Origin: RGIG4034 sp045576455
GTDB taxonomy: Bacteria; Bacillota; Clostridia; Lachnospirales; Lachnospiraceae
NCBI GenBank assembly: GCA_045576455.1
Contig: JAZNGM010000025.1
Location: 122,496-186,495 of the forward strand
DNA: 64,000 nucleotides
Direction of reading: 5' to 3'
Shown here: piece by piece, positions 7,198 to 16,333 of the stretch
How positions within the stretch are numbered: position 1 is the first letter of the stretch
Layout of the letters: each line of letters starts with the position of its first letter
Notes under the pieces: generated by a model
The model's input: the letters and a program-made list of their open reading frames with translations, nothing else
What the model was told of the DNA's origin: nothing
Database searches by the model: none
Position numbers and translations under genes: made by a program

Positions 7198-8073
7198 ATG
7201 CGTTTAGAAATTAAGAATGTAAGTAAGGCATATGATGGTAAAACCGTATTATCAGATATTCAATGCAATTTTGAAGCAGGTATATATGGTTTGTTGGGAC
7301 CGAACGGTGCCGGAAAAAGTACACTAATGAATATTATTTCTGATAATATAGCACCCAATCAGGGAGTCGTGTTATACGATGGCAAAAGCGTCGGTGATTT
7401 GGGGCGTGAATTTCGCAAGAAATTGGGCTATATGCCACAACAACAGAGAATGTACCAGGGGTTCAGTGTACTCCGTTTTTTGTATTATATGGGAACGCTC
7501 AGGGGAATGGATAAGAAAGATATTAAAGAGCGTTCTGAGTTAGTATTAAAACAGGTTAATATGTGGGAACACAGAAAAAAGAAATTGGGAGAATTATCAG
7601 GCGGAATGCGGCAACGTGTTTTATTGGCACAAACCATATTAGATAATCCTGAAATTCTTTTGCTGGATGAACCGACGGCCGGACTGGATCCCGAGGAAAG
7701 AATCCGTATCAGAAACCTGATTTCTAAAATCAGCTTAAACCGGATTGTTCTTTATTCAACACATGTGGTTTCGGATATAGAGTTTATTGCGGACAAAATC
7801 TTATGCCTTAAACAGGGCGTACTTATCGCAGAAAAAGAAACGGTAGAGTTGTATAAGGACTTAGATGGCAAGGTATTTTTGGTAGAATTAACAGAGGAGG
7901 AGTTGAAAACATTACCGGCTGATTGCATTGTCAGCAGTATGACAAAAACTAAAGATAAGAAACTGCAAGTGCGCGTTATTACGGATAGTCCGCTTCAGGG
8001 TATTACGTCAATTCCTGTATCAGCTAATTTGGAGGATGTTTACCTTGCGTTGTTCCAAGGAGAAAAAGAATGA
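7198..8073 (+). CDS. ABC transporter ATP-binding protein (ABC-2 exporter type)
   Basis: This is a 291-residue nucleotide-binding subunit. It has Walker A GPNGAGKST (about residues 34-42), the signature LSGGMRQR (about 136-143), Walker B ILLLDEPTAGLD and an H-loop STHVVSD. The C-terminal extension after about residue 215 is typical of drug, bacteriocin or lantibiotic-type exporters. The start at 7198 follows AAAGGGGAG at good spacing. It overlaps the permease gene by 4 bases (ATGA at 8070), so the two proteins surely form one transporter. It lies downstream of the lipoprotein cassettes with no terminator in between. The substrate is not predictable from sequence. Confidence 0.9.
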   Translation: MRLEIKNVSKAYDGKTVLSDIQCNFEAGIYGLLGPNGAGKSTLMNIISDNIAPNQGVVLYDGKSVGDLGREFRKKLGYMPQQQRMYQGFSVLRFLYYMGTLRGMDKKDIKERSELVLKQVNMWEHRKKKLGELSGGMRQRVLLAQTILDNPEILLLDEPTAGLDPEERIRIRNLISKISLNRIVLYSTHVVSDIEFIADKILCLKQGVLIAEKETVELYKDLDGKVFLVELTEEELKTLPADCIVSSMTKTKDKKLQVRVITDSPLQGITSIPVSANLEDVYLALFQGEKE

Positions 8074-10088
8074 TTAGTCTGGTTAAATATGAATTATACA
8101 AATTGATTAAAAACCGGAGCATTATGGGCGTGTTGCTATTACTCTTTTTGTTATACCTTCTCTTTACAGGGATGCAGGTTAATTCAGAAATGCAGAAAAA
8201 TCCGGTTGAGATATATAAGAATGTGTACGCTGAAATAAAGGATATGAAAACAGATGATATTCTGCCATATCTGGATGAAAAGAAACAGCAGTATTCATGG
8301 GAAGAGTTAGGCTACATAGATGAAAGGTTGTGGCAATATAGAGAGGTATATGGAGAAGCAGAAAAAGTACTTTTATATGAGCAATTTTTGGATAAAATAG
8401 CGCAAGCCGAAAAAAAATACTCCAGTGTCGGTATTTTTGCCAAAAAGGACGGATATGTAATCAAGAATATTAAGAAGACTGCTGCGGTATATGAGAAACT
8501 TGAAGGAACGGTTTTACCGGTTGAAGCTTCTAAAGGGGTAACCGGCGTGCTAAATAGCACTAGTTTACCGTTGTTCTTATTGGCTTCAATGTTTGTAAGT
8601 GTAGTATTTTTGTTCCAGCTCGACAGAAACACGGGAATTGAGTTAGTAGAGCGTACAACTGTCAGGGGAAGGGCACAACAGATGACGGCCAAAGTACTTA
8701 CCATGATGGTATTGGCGTTTGTGTTTCTTATAGCATTTGTTTCGGTGAATATTACAATATATGGTATTATTTACGGATTTGGTAACTTACTAAGACCCAT
8801 CCAGTCTGTACAGGGATTCTTAGGATGTCCATACAGTATATCCGTTTTAGGCTTTTTTGTTATAACCATGTTAACAAAATGGCTGGCACTGTTGGTTAGC
8901 GGATTGATTTTTGCTGTTATATGTTTAAAAACAAGAAAAGCCGGTGTTGCATTTTTCATAGCTGCCGTAATGATAGTTGTTATGGCATGTTGTTTTAAGC
9001 TAATTAATGACGCCTCCATATTTGTATATATTAAATACGTAAATCTTTTTACCTTATTGGAAAGCAGCATGCTTTATGCAAATTACAGAAATCTGAAAAT
9101 ATTCGGACAACCGGTAAGTGCGGTGACATGTCTTTGGTACGCGGTTATCGTGATATGTGTTACGTTATTGATTTATGTTATTTTTAAAGGTAGAAAGAAA
9201 AGGAATTATTCCAATAGGAAAAAGCGTGAGCGCATTATGCTTTTTAAACCGATTCCTAATATGTTTTGTCAGGTTGCATATAAGATGCTGGTATACGGAA
9301 GAAGTATTATCATTATCGTTATTGGAGCGGTTGTGGTGTTGGGAGCGTATTCAAAATATCCTGTATATTTAAGCCTGGAAGAGGAACAGTACCGGGCATA
9401 TATGAATAAATTTGCAGGCCCCTATACTGAGGAAACCAAAGAGATGGTTGAGGCAGAAGAAAAACGGTTTGCCGATTTAAGGCAAACACTCTTTTCGTTA
9501 GCTATGGATTATGAGTCCGGTAATATTGATAGTCAGACGTATAGTGAAAAGCAAGCAGCAATAAATTCAGAATTACTTATCGAAGTTGCTTTCATCAGGA
9601 CCAAATATAACTTGGAAAGAATCAGTAATATAGAAGGTGCTGAAAATGTTTACGATACCGGTTATAACCTTTTGCTGTCAGAAAAGAACCTGATGCTTAT
9701 TTCTTACCTTATAATTGTAATCCTGTTGCTAACGGTTATTGCCGAGAATACCGTACAGGAAAGATTATCAGGAATGCAGGATTTGACTTATGCTACGGTA
9801 AATGGACGCAAAGTATTAAAAAGGCACGAATTGATAATATATGAATTGTGCGGTTTAGTGATATGTATCGTGGCATTCGGCGGAGAGATTATGTTTGCTG
9901 CCAAGAATTATGGGTTGTCTAATTTGAGTGCCAATGTAAGTAGTCTTGCAAGCATACAAGGGGGCGGTGACTATTCTATTCTGTTATATATCTTTTTCTT
10001 TTATTTAAAGAAAATCCTGGTTGTGGAATTGTTAATTGCACTATTTGTAGTAGGAATGGAAAAAGTGAAGAACCTTGTACGAAAATAG
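8070..10088 (+). CDS. ABC-2 type permease, large fused two-module protein
   Basis: This 672-residue membrane protein reads as two similar modules. Each has one N-terminal membrane helix (about residues 18-35 and 412-430), a charged extracytoplasmic segment of about 130 residues, and then a block of membrane helices (about 165-370 and 535-665). A single ABC-2 permease is usually 250-400 residues with this layout, so this looks like a fused pair that could make the whole channel for the ATPase encoded just upstream. A palindromic terminator follows at 10101-10128. No motif reveals the substrate. Similar large permeases occur in peptide exporters of Clostridia; linking it to export of an agr-type peptide would be speculation. 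Confidence 0.8.
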   Translation: MISLVKYELYKLIKNRSIMGVLLLLFLLYLLFTGMQVNSEMQKNPVEIYKNVYAEIKDMKTDDILPYLDEKKQQYSWEELGYIDERLWQYREVYGEAEKVLLYEQFLDKIAQAEKKYSSVGIFAKKDGYVIKNIKKTAAVYEKLEGTVLPVEASKGVTGVLNSTSLPLFLLASMFVSVVFLFQLDRNTGIELVERTTVRGRAQQMTAKVLTMMVLAFVFLIAFVSVNITIYGIIYGFGNLLRPIQSVQGFLGCPYSISVLGFFVITMLTKWLALLVSGLIFAVICLKTRKAGVAFFIAAVMIVVMACCFKLINDASIFVYIKYVNLFTLLESSMLYANYRNLKIFGQPVSAVTCLWYAVIVICVTLLIYVIFKGRKKRNYSNRKKRERIMLFKPIPNMFCQVAYKMLVYGRSIIIIVIGAVVVLGAYSKYPVYLSLEEEQYRAYMNKFAGPYTEETKEMVEAEEKRFADLRQTLFSLAMDYESGNIDSQTYSEKQAAINSELLIEVAFIRTKYNLERISNIEGAENVYDTGYNLLLSEKNLMLISYLIIVILLLTVIAENTVQERLSGMQDLTYATVNGRKVLKRHELIIYELCGLVICIVAFGGEIMFAAKNYGLSNLSANVSSLASIQGGGDYSILLYIFFFYLKKILVVELLIALFVVGMEKVKNLVRK

Positions 10089-10100
10089 CATATAGTAAGA

Positions 10101-10128
10101 AAATCCGGAGTATACTCCGGATTTTTTT
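10101..10128 (+). terminator. Rho-independent terminator after ABC-2 permease
   Basis: AAATCCGGAG, loop TATA, CTCCGGATTT, then a T-run. The stem is perfect. Confidence 0.9.
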
Positions 10129-10141
10129 GTATAAGTCCATG

Positions 10142-10170
10142 TTGATTATTGATTTTTCAGAGCGTATAAT
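10142..10170 (+). promoter_or_regulatory. Promoter of sugar ABC operon
   Basis: -35 TTGATT at 10142-10147, 17-bp spacer, -10 TATAAT at 10165-10170. It lies just after the terminator and 52 bases before the ATPase start. Confidence 0.7.
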
Positions 10171-10222
10171 AACGGTAAAAATTATTTTTACAGGTAAATA
10201 CATAATTGGAGAGGATTCCTAT

Positions 10223-11332
10223 ATGAAAGTAGTAGTAGAAAATCTTACTAAAAAATTTCCTAACAGAAATAAGAAAATCCGCGAGGAAGTTATAGCGGTA
10301 GATAACTTTAACCTTGAGATTCCTGACGGAAAAATGATTGGCTTATTAGGGCCGTCAGGCTGCGGTAAGAGTACAACGCTTAATTTATTGTGTGGTTTAT
10401 TAAAACCCACGGAAGGAAAAATATACTTTGGTGATAACGAAGTAACTGATTTGCCGGCAGAAAAGAGAGGCGTAGGACTTGTTTTCCAGAATTATGCATT
10501 ATATCCGCATCTTACCGTAAGACAGAATATTATTTTCCCGTTACAGAATTTAAAAGGTGAAGAAAAGTTAAGTAAAGAAGTAATGGATGAAAAAGCACTT
10601 ACCGTAGCTAAGCTGGTTCAAATTGATGAACTTATGGACAGAAAACCGAATGAACTTTCCGGTGGTCAGCAGCAACGTGTAGCTATTGCAAGAGCACTTG
10701 TTAAGAATCCGCGTATTCTACTTTTGGACGAGCCGTTATCCAATCTTGATGCAAGACTCAGATTACAGACGAGAGAGGAATTAAGCAGAATACAAAAGGA
10801 AACAGGAATTACTACCATCTTTGTAACACACGACCAGGAAGAGGCCATGAGCATTTCGGATTTGATTGTCGTTATGAAGGATGGAGCTATCCAGCAAGTG
10901 GGAAAACCACAGGAAGTGTATGACGAACCTGTGAACCTGTTTGTTGCAAAGTTTTTGGGAACACCGCCTATCAACGTGTTTGAAGGAGAACTTAAGGACA
11001 ATAAGATATATATCGGAGAAACGCCGGTTCTTGATGCAGAGCCTGTAGAAGCCGGCAATAACGGTAAGAAGATATACATAGGTATCAGACCGGAAGGATT
11101 TATCCTGAACATAGACGGGGAATTATCCTGTAACCTTAACAAGGTAGAAGTTATGGGACGTGACTGCAGCGTGGTATGTACACATGAAAGCTCCCTTAAT
11201 ACAACTATAAGGGCCATTATTGATTCTGAAAACATAGCGGACATACAGGGAGCTAACGTGAGATTCAGTTTGAAGGCAAATAAGGTAGATATATTTGATT
11301 TTGAAACAGAGGAGAGGATATATCTAAAGTAG
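10223..11332 (+). CDS. Sugar ABC importer ATP-binding protein (MalK/UgpC type)
   Basis: This 369-residue ATPase has Walker A GPSGCGKST, signature LSGGQQQR, Walker B ILLLDEPLSNLDARLR and the long C-terminal TOBE/MalK-like regulatory domain (about residues 240-369). That combination defines the carbohydrate-uptake CUT1 class. The ATG at 10223 is chosen because GGAGAGG lies 8 bases upstream and MKVVVENLTKKF is the family's usual start; an in-frame upstream start at 10127 would overlap the terminator and promoter. It heads an operon with two permeases and a binding protein. In many Firmicutes such ATPases serve several importers, but here it is encoded with its own partners. Confidence 0.92.
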   Translation: MKVVVENLTKKFPNRNKKIREEVIAVDNFNLEIPDGKMIGLLGPSGCGKSTTLNLLCGLLKPTEGKIYFGDNEVTDLPAEKRGVGLVFQNYALYPHLTVRQNIIFPLQNLKGEEKLSKEVMDEKALTVAKLVQIDELMDRKPNELSGGQQQRVAIARALVKNPRILLLDEPLSNLDARLRLQTREELSRIQKETGITTIFVTHDQEEAMSISDLIVVMKDGAIQQVGKPQEVYDEPVNLFVAKFLGTPPINVFEGELKDNKIYIGETPVLDAEPVEAGNNGKKIYIGIRPEGFILNIDGELSCNLNKVEVMGRDCSVVCTHESSLNTTIRAIIDSENIADIQGANVRFSLKANKVDIFDFETEERIYLK

Positions 11333-11370
11333 TTAGTTGTGTTTAGTAACCGATGACAGGAGACAATATA

Positions 11371-12261
11371 ATGGAAAAGAAAAATTATAAGGGATGGTTA
11401 TATCTATTACCTGCCATTCTTTTTCTCGGAATATTTATGGTGTATCCGTTAGTTGATGTATTTATATATTCTTTTGAGGAAGGATACAATTATGCATCAC
11501 AGACAAGCTACGGAATGGGTGGCTATAATTATTCTTATGTATTACATGATACCTATTTTTTACAGGCAGTAAAAAATACATTTATTCTGGTAATTATAAC
11601 GGTGCCCATTTCGACGGGGCTGGCCCTGCTTATTTCCATGGGATTAAGCTCGATAAAGCCGCTTAGAAATCTGTATCAGACTATTTATTTCCTGCCGTAT
11701 GTAACCAATACCCTGGCAGTAGGTCTGGTGTTTATGATTTTGTTTAAGAAGACGCCGTATTCCGATGGTATGGTTAATGTGCTGATTAATTTCTTTGGTG
11801 GTAGCAGTGTGGACTTTATCGACGGACCGTATTGGGCAAAGATGTTTGTACTGTGCTTTTATACCATATGGGTTGTTATGCCGTTTAAGGTACTTATATT
11901 AACCAGTGCATTGGCATCCGTAAACCCGATTTACTATAATGCTGCCAAAGTAGACGGAACAAGCCGTTTCAGGATGTTTAGAAAGATTACGCTTCCGATG
12001 ATATCCCCGTCCATTTTTTACCTGGTTATTACAGGTTTTATCGGGGCATTCAAAGCATACAGTGATGCAGTGGCCTTGTTTGGAACGGACTTGAATGCTG
12101 CACGGATGAATACGATAGTAGGATATATTTATGATATGCTTTACGGAAACAGCGGAGGATATCCGTCCTATGCATCCGCAGCCGCTATTATTTTATTTAC
12201 AATTGTACTTACAATAACATGTATAAACCTTTTGGTTAGCAAGAAAAAAGTATTTTATTAA
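11371..12261 (+). CDS. Sugar ABC importer permease (MalF/UgpA type)
   Basis: This 296-residue membrane protein has six predicted helices and the EAA-type loop KVDGTSRFRMFRKITLPMISP (residues about 197-217) that docks on the ATPase. It starts MEKKNYKGWLYLLPAIL, typical for the family. The start at 11371 is preferred over 11353 because AGGAGA (11358-11363) is 7 bases before it. It is second in the operon; the next permease begins 19 bases after its stop. The substrate cannot be told; CUT1 systems usually carry oligosaccharides or glycerol phosphates. Confidence 0.9.
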   Translation: MEKKNYKGWLYLLPAILFLGIFMVYPLVDVFIYSFEEGYNYASQTSYGMGGYNYSYVLHDTYFLQAVKNTFILVIITVPISTGLALLISMGLSSIKPLRNLYQTIYFLPYVTNTLAVGLVFMILFKKTPYSDGMVNVLINFFGGSSVDFIDGPYWAKMFVLCFYTIWVVMPFKVLILTSALASVNPIYYNAAKVDGTSRFRMFRKITLPMISPSIFYLVITGFIGAFKAYSDAVALFGTDLNAARMNTIVGYIYDMLYGNSGGYPSYASAAAIILFTIVLTITCINLLVSKKKVFY

Positions 12262-12280
12262 TGCTTGATGGGAGAATGCT

Positions 12281-13111
12281 ATGAGCAGAAAAGTAAGTAA
12301 GGTAATTATATATTCTTTGCTTTCGTTATGGGCAGTCATTGTTTTGTTCCCGTTCTATTTTATGGTGCTTACATCCGTAAAAGGATACGGAGCATATAAT
12401 TCGGAATATATCCCGAAATTGTTTACGCTGTCGCCGACGATACAGAATTATGTGGATTCTTTTACCGCAGTACCTTTAGCAGATTATTTTTTGAATACAT
12501 TGATATTTACGGTAGTAACAACACTTCTTATGCTGTTTGTTACCATCCTTTCCGCATTTGCTTTTTCGAGACTTGATTTTAAGGGAAAAGATATTGTGTT
12601 TACGCTGTTCCTTGCCCTTATGATGATACCGAATGAGCTTGTGGTTATAACAAACTATGTAACGATTACAGATTTGGAGATGCGTAATACCTTTTCGGGA
12701 CTTATTTTGCCGTCCGTTACTTCTGTGTTTTACATATATTTGTTAAAAGAGAACTTTTCACAGATCCCGGAAGAGCTGTATAAGGCGGCAAAAGCCGATG
12801 GCACTTCTGACTTAAGATACCTGTTAAGAGTTATGATTCCTATCTGCAGACCGACCATTGTGACCATTACCATTCTTAAAATTGTGGAATGCTGGAATTC
12901 ATATATATGGCCGAGACTTATAACGGATGATCAGAATTATTATCTGGTATCAAACGGAATCCAGGAAATTAGGGAAAACGGTTTTGGCCGTGAAAATATT
13001 CCTGCCATGATGGCGGCGGTGGTTGTTATTTCTGTGCCGTTAATAGTACTTTTCCTGATTTTCAGAAAGAAAATCATGGAAGGTGTTGCAAGAGGAGGGA
13101 CAAAAGGATGA
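12281..13111 (+). CDS. Sugar ABC importer permease (MalG/UgpE type)
   Basis: This 276-residue membrane protein is the second permease subunit. The EAA-type loop AAKADGTSDLRYLLRVMIP (about residues 168-186) is present, followed by NSYIWPRL, typical of MalG-like proteins. GGGAGAATGCT precedes the ATG. It overlaps the binding protein gene by 4 bases (ATGA at 13108), so translation is likely coupled. It forms a heterodimer with the preceding subunit in the membrane. Confidence 0.9.
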   Translation: MSRKVSKVIIYSLLSLWAVIVLFPFYFMVLTSVKGYGAYNSEYIPKLFTLSPTIQNYVDSFTAVPLADYFLNTLIFTVVTTLLMLFVTILSAFAFSRLDFKGKDIVFTLFLALMMIPNELVVITNYVTITDLEMRNTFSGLILPSVTSVFYIYLLKENFSQIPEELYKAAKADGTSDLRYLLRVMIPICRPTIVTITILKIVECWNSYIWPRLITDDQNYYLVSNGIQEIRENGFGRENIPAMMAAVVVISVPLIVLFLIFRKKIMEGVARGGTKG

Positions 13112-14715
13112 TGAAGAGAAAAAGATTTCTTTTAACCTTTCTGTTGTGTATGTTTTGCCTGTTGTTTACGGGCTGTCATGGTAAGGGAAAGTTAAAACCG
13201 TTTGAAATGCCGGAGGAATTTGATACTACAAGAACGTATGAGATTACTTTCTGGGCAAAGAATGATACAAATATTAAACAGACTACCATTTATAAAAATG
13301 CCATTAAAGAATTTGAAAAATTGTATCCGAATATAAAGGTTAATCTCAGATTATATACGGACTACGGAAGAATTTATAATGATGTTATAACCAATATTTC
13401 GACAAATACTACGCCGAACGTGTGTATTACGTACCCGGACCATATTGCGACATATCTTACGGGAGAGAATTCTGTGGTAAGACTTAATGAGTTGTTTGAG
13501 GATGATAAATACGGTCTTGGCGGAAGTGAAATTAAATTTGATGCACCTACAAAAGAAGAGATTATTCCAAAATTTTTAGAGGAATGTTATGTAAATGATG
13601 GTTATTATGCTTTCCCGTTTATGCGTTCCACGGAAGCGTTATATATTAATAAAACGTATGTCGAAAAATTGGGATATCAGATTCCGGATGAGCTTACATG
13701 GGATTTTGTTTGGGAAGTTTCCAATGCAGCGATGGCTAAGGATGGGGAAGGTAATTTCTTAGTAAACGGACAGAAGGTTTTAATACCGTTTATTTACAAA
13801 TCCACGGATAACATGATGATTCAGATGTTAAAACAGCTGGATGCCGGATACTCCAACGCTGACGGAGAGATTCTCTTATTTAATGAAGAAACCGAAAAAA
13901 TATTATATACAATAGCAGACAGTGCAGAAACCGGTGCTTTTTCGACCTTTAAGATTTCAAGCTATCCGGCCAACTTCCTGAATGCGGGACAATGTATTTT
14001 TGCTATTGATTCAACAGCAGGTGCGACATGGATGGGAACGAATGCGCCCCTCCTTGATATCAGTGAAGAAAATCTTGTGGAATTTGAAACGGTAGTTATG
14101 CCAATTCCGCAATTTAATCCTAAGGAACCTAAAATGATCTCACAAGGTCCATCCGTATGCGTGTTTAATAAGAGGGATAGCCAGGAGGTACTTGCCTCAT
14201 GGATATTTGCACAGTTTCTTTTAACGAATGATATCCAAAATGCTTATGCCGGTACGGAAGGCTATGTTCCGGTAACTAAGAAAGCGCAGGAGTCGGAAGC
14301 TTATCAGGACTATTTGTCAAGATGCGGTGAAGACAACGATATGTATTATGATATTAAAATAAAAGCATCGCAGTTGCTTCTGGATAATACGGAAAATACA
14401 TTTGTAACGGCTGTATTTAACGGTTCGACATCTCTGCGTAATGCGGCGGGACAGCTTATTGAAAATGTAACCAAAGCGCGCAGACGAAATCAGACGGTAG
14501 ATGAAGCATTTATCCGGAAACTGTATGAAGATGTGACGTCGCTATACAGGTTGAATCAGGGCGGAAAAGAAAGCAATGCCATTTCATCCGGCAAAGCAGA
14601 ACTCGGACCGTTACCCAAAACTTCTGTAACGTTACTTACGGTATTAGGGGTTGTCTGGGTACTAATATTGTCGTATGTTGTTTTTGAACAACGAAAAAAG
14701 AAGAAAAATAAATAA
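13108..14715 (+). CDS. Sugar-binding lipoprotein with C-terminal membrane helix
   Basis: This 535-residue extracellular solute-binding protein (family 1) has a signal peptide ending LLFTGC, predicted lipidated Cys23, then FWAKNDTN...YKNAIKEFEKLYPNIKVN, the classic start of the sugar-binding fold. The unusual part is the C-terminus: a hydrophobic stretch SVTLLTVLGVVWVLILSYVVF (about residues 507-527) followed by RKKKKNK, a good membrane anchor. Most such proteins end after the globular domain at 400-450 residues. It is last in the operon after ATPase and permeases. Possibly the protein is held to the membrane at both ends near its permease. Confidence 0.85.
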   Translation: MMKRKRFLLTFLLCMFCLLFTGCHGKGKLKPFEMPEEFDTTRTYEITFWAKNDTNIKQTTIYKNAIKEFEKLYPNIKVNLRLYTDYGRIYNDVITNISTNTTPNVCITYPDHIATYLTGENSVVRLNELFEDDKYGLGGSEIKFDAPTKEEIIPKFLEECYVNDGYYAFPFMRSTEALYINKTYVEKLGYQIPDELTWDFVWEVSNAAMAKDGEGNFLVNGQKVLIPFIYKSTDNMMIQMLKQLDAGYSNADGEILLFNEETEKILYTIADSAETGAFSTFKISSYPANFLNAGQCIFAIDSTAGATWMGTNAPLLDISEENLVEFETVVMPIPQFNPKEPKMISQGPSVCVFNKRDSQEVLASWIFAQFLLTNDIQNAYAGTEGYVPVTKKAQESEAYQDYLSRCGEDNDMYYDIKIKASQLLLDNTENTFVTAVFNGSTSLRNAAGQLIENVTKARRRNQTVDEAFIRKLYEDVTSLYRLNQGGKESNAISSGKAELGPLPKTSVTLLTVLGVVWVLILSYVVFEQRKKKKNK

Positions 14716-14730
14716 ATTTATAAAATAAAA

Positions 14731-14758
14731 TTGATTTATTTTCCTTTTGGAGTATAAT
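14731..14758 (+). promoter_or_regulatory. Promoter of 14806 lipoprotein
   Basis: -35 TTGATT at 14731-14736, 16-bp spacer, -10 TATAAT at 14753-14758. Confidence 0.65.
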
Positions 14759-14805
14759 AAGCATTGTGTTTATTTATTAACAAAGATATTTAAGAGGAGA
14801 CAGAA

Positions 14806-15546
14806 ATGAAAAAAGCAGTAAAATTATTATTAGCACTTACGTTGATCGTATCCATGATTGGTTGTGGATCAAGCAAGAAAGATGATGCAGATGTTAAGTC
14901 AGAAGGCGTTATGACACACGCAGAGTACATTGCAGCAGCACTTGAGACAGAAGTTGTAGTTGAGACTTATGTACAGAATAAGCAGGGCTGGTGGGAAGAC
15001 AAAGCTACTCTTTATACACAGGATAAAGATGGTGCATACTTCATTTATGAAATGCCATGTACTGAAGAACAGTATGCTAAGTTAGAAAAAGGTACCAAGA
15101 TTAGAGTTAAAGGTTACAAAGCAGAGTGGAAGGGTGAAGTGGAAATCAAAGACGTAAGCGAATTCGAAATCTTAGAAGGAAGCTATGTGGCTAAGGCTAC
15201 TGACGTAACAGATTTACTTGGTAAAGATGATTTAATCAAACACCAGAATGAATTCGTAGCTTTCAAGGGAATGACAGTAGAAGCTACTAAGGATGCAGAG
15301 GGTAACGATGTTGCTTTCCTTTACAACTGGGATGGTTCAGGAGAAGAAGGAAACGATTTATACTTTAACGTATCCATTAACGGAAATACATATACATTTA
15401 CTGTAGAGTCATATTTAACAGGCGCAGATACAGATGTATATAAGGCAGTTAAAGGTTTAAAGATTGGCGATAAGATTGATATGGAAGGTTTCTTATACTG
15501 GTATGAAGGTGTAAATCCACATATCACTTCTGTAACAGTAAAATAA
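14806..15546 (+). CDS. Lipoprotein with tandem OB-fold-like domains, function unknown
   Basis: This 246-residue lipoprotein has the signal peptide MKKAVKLLLALTLIVSMIGC (Cys20). Two similar segments follow: about residues 40-125 (EVVVETYVQNKQGWW...GTKIRVKGYKAEW) and 145-246 (EFVAFKGMTVEATKD...GDKIDMEGFLYWYEG). Each is a run of beta strands ending in a 'level-of-control' GxKIxxxGxxxxW motif, as in small OB-fold modules of exported bacterial proteins. Codon choice resembles that of the highly expressed glycolytic genes here (GCT/GCA, CTT, AAC), unlike the neighbouring ABC genes, suggesting strong expression. It has its own promoter and terminator, so it is a single-gene unit. The binding partner is unknown. 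Confidence 0.6.
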   Translation: MKKAVKLLLALTLIVSMIGCGSSKKDDADVKSEGVMTHAEYIAAALETEVVVETYVQNKQGWWEDKATLYTQDKDGAYFIYEMPCTEEQYAKLEKGTKIRVKGYKAEWKGEVEIKDVSEFEILEGSYVAKATDVTDLLGKDDLIKHQNEFVAFKGMTVEATKDAEGNDVAFLYNWDGSGEEGNDLYFNVSINGNTYTFTVESYLTGADTDVYKAVKGLKIGDKIDMEGFLYWYEGVNPHITSVTVK

Positions 15547-15563
15547 TTAATTTGTAACATTAG

Positions 15564-15613
15564 GATGTCGAATGCTTTGGTAATTATATCAGAGTATTCG
15601 GCATCTTTTTTTT
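15564..15613 (+). terminator. Terminator after OB-fold lipoprotein
   Basis: GATGTCGAATGCT pairs with AGAGTATTCGGCATC (with G-T pairs and a bulge), followed by eight or more T. Confidence 0.75.
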
Positions 15614-15746
15614 ATTGTCATTTCTTTATGACAAAACATTATGAAATTCCCATAAAAAAAGCGGAAAACGTGCGATGACTTAAACTTGAAAAGAAAAAGT
15701 CATTTTGTTACCATTCCTGTTGTAAAAAAAAGTATGGAGGATTGTT

Positions 15747-16262
15747 ATGGAGCAATTAAATGTTATTACAAAGGATGATAACAGAAGAATGTTTAGAATG
15801 TTGGAGGATTTGCTGACAAATAATAAGGAATTTCAGATTATGATTACAGTTCCTTCGAAAGAAAATGGGGTTTCAGACAAAATACAGCAGGAAACAGAAG
15901 TAAAAAGAGTGCATGATTTGGAAAAAGATGTAACAGACATGATTCATGAGATAGGCGTTCCTGCTCATATAAAAGGGTATCAGTACTTAAGGGAAGCTAT
16001 TATGATGTCAGTTGAAGATACGGAAATGTTAAATTCAATTACAAAAATATTATATCCGACCATTGCTAAGAAGTTCCAGACGACACCGAGCCGCGTAGAA
16101 CGTGCCATAAGACACGCAATAGAGGTTGCGTGGAGCAGAGGAAGAATGGAAACATTAGATGCTTTGTTTGGGTATACAATAAATACCGGAAAGGGAAAAC
16201 CAACCAATTCTGAATTTATTGCACTGATTGCTGACAGAATCCGCTTGTCATACAGAGGATAA
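15747..16262 (+). CDS. Spo0A-type DNA-binding effector without receiver domain
   Basis: This is a 171-residue protein. Residues about 50-171 match the C-terminal DNA-binding domain of the sporulation master regulator Spo0A very closely, including HEIGVPAHIKGYQYLREAI, TTPSRVERAIRHAIEVAWSRG and KGKPTNSEFIALIADRIRL. A normal Spo0A is about 260-270 residues with an N-terminal phospho-receiver; here only about 50 unrelated residues precede the domain. A GGAGG site 7 bases before the ATG shows that this short form is the real start, not a fragment. It should bind 0A-box-like DNA but cannot be controlled by the usual phosphorelay. It stands alone between two terminators' worth of spacing, upstream of glgA. 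Confidence 0.85.
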   Translation: MEQLNVITKDDNRRMFRMLEDLLTNNKEFQIMITVPSKENGVSDKIQQETEVKRVHDLEKDVTDMIHEIGVPAHIKGYQYLREAIMMSVEDTEMLNSITKILYPTIAKKFQTTPSRVERAIRHAIEVAWSRGRMETLDALFGYTINTGKGKPTNSEFIALIADRIRLSYRG

Positions 16263-16333
16263 AATACTTTCTTTATATCGAAATGTATAGTATAATGGGA
16301 AAAAGTGATGAAATGCAAGATAGGAGGCTTAAG

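Noticed and set aside
10127..10222. N-terminal extension of the sugar ABC ATPase
   Set aside because: It would start inside the upstream terminator and cover the promoter; ATG 10223 has the proper ribosome binding site and family start.
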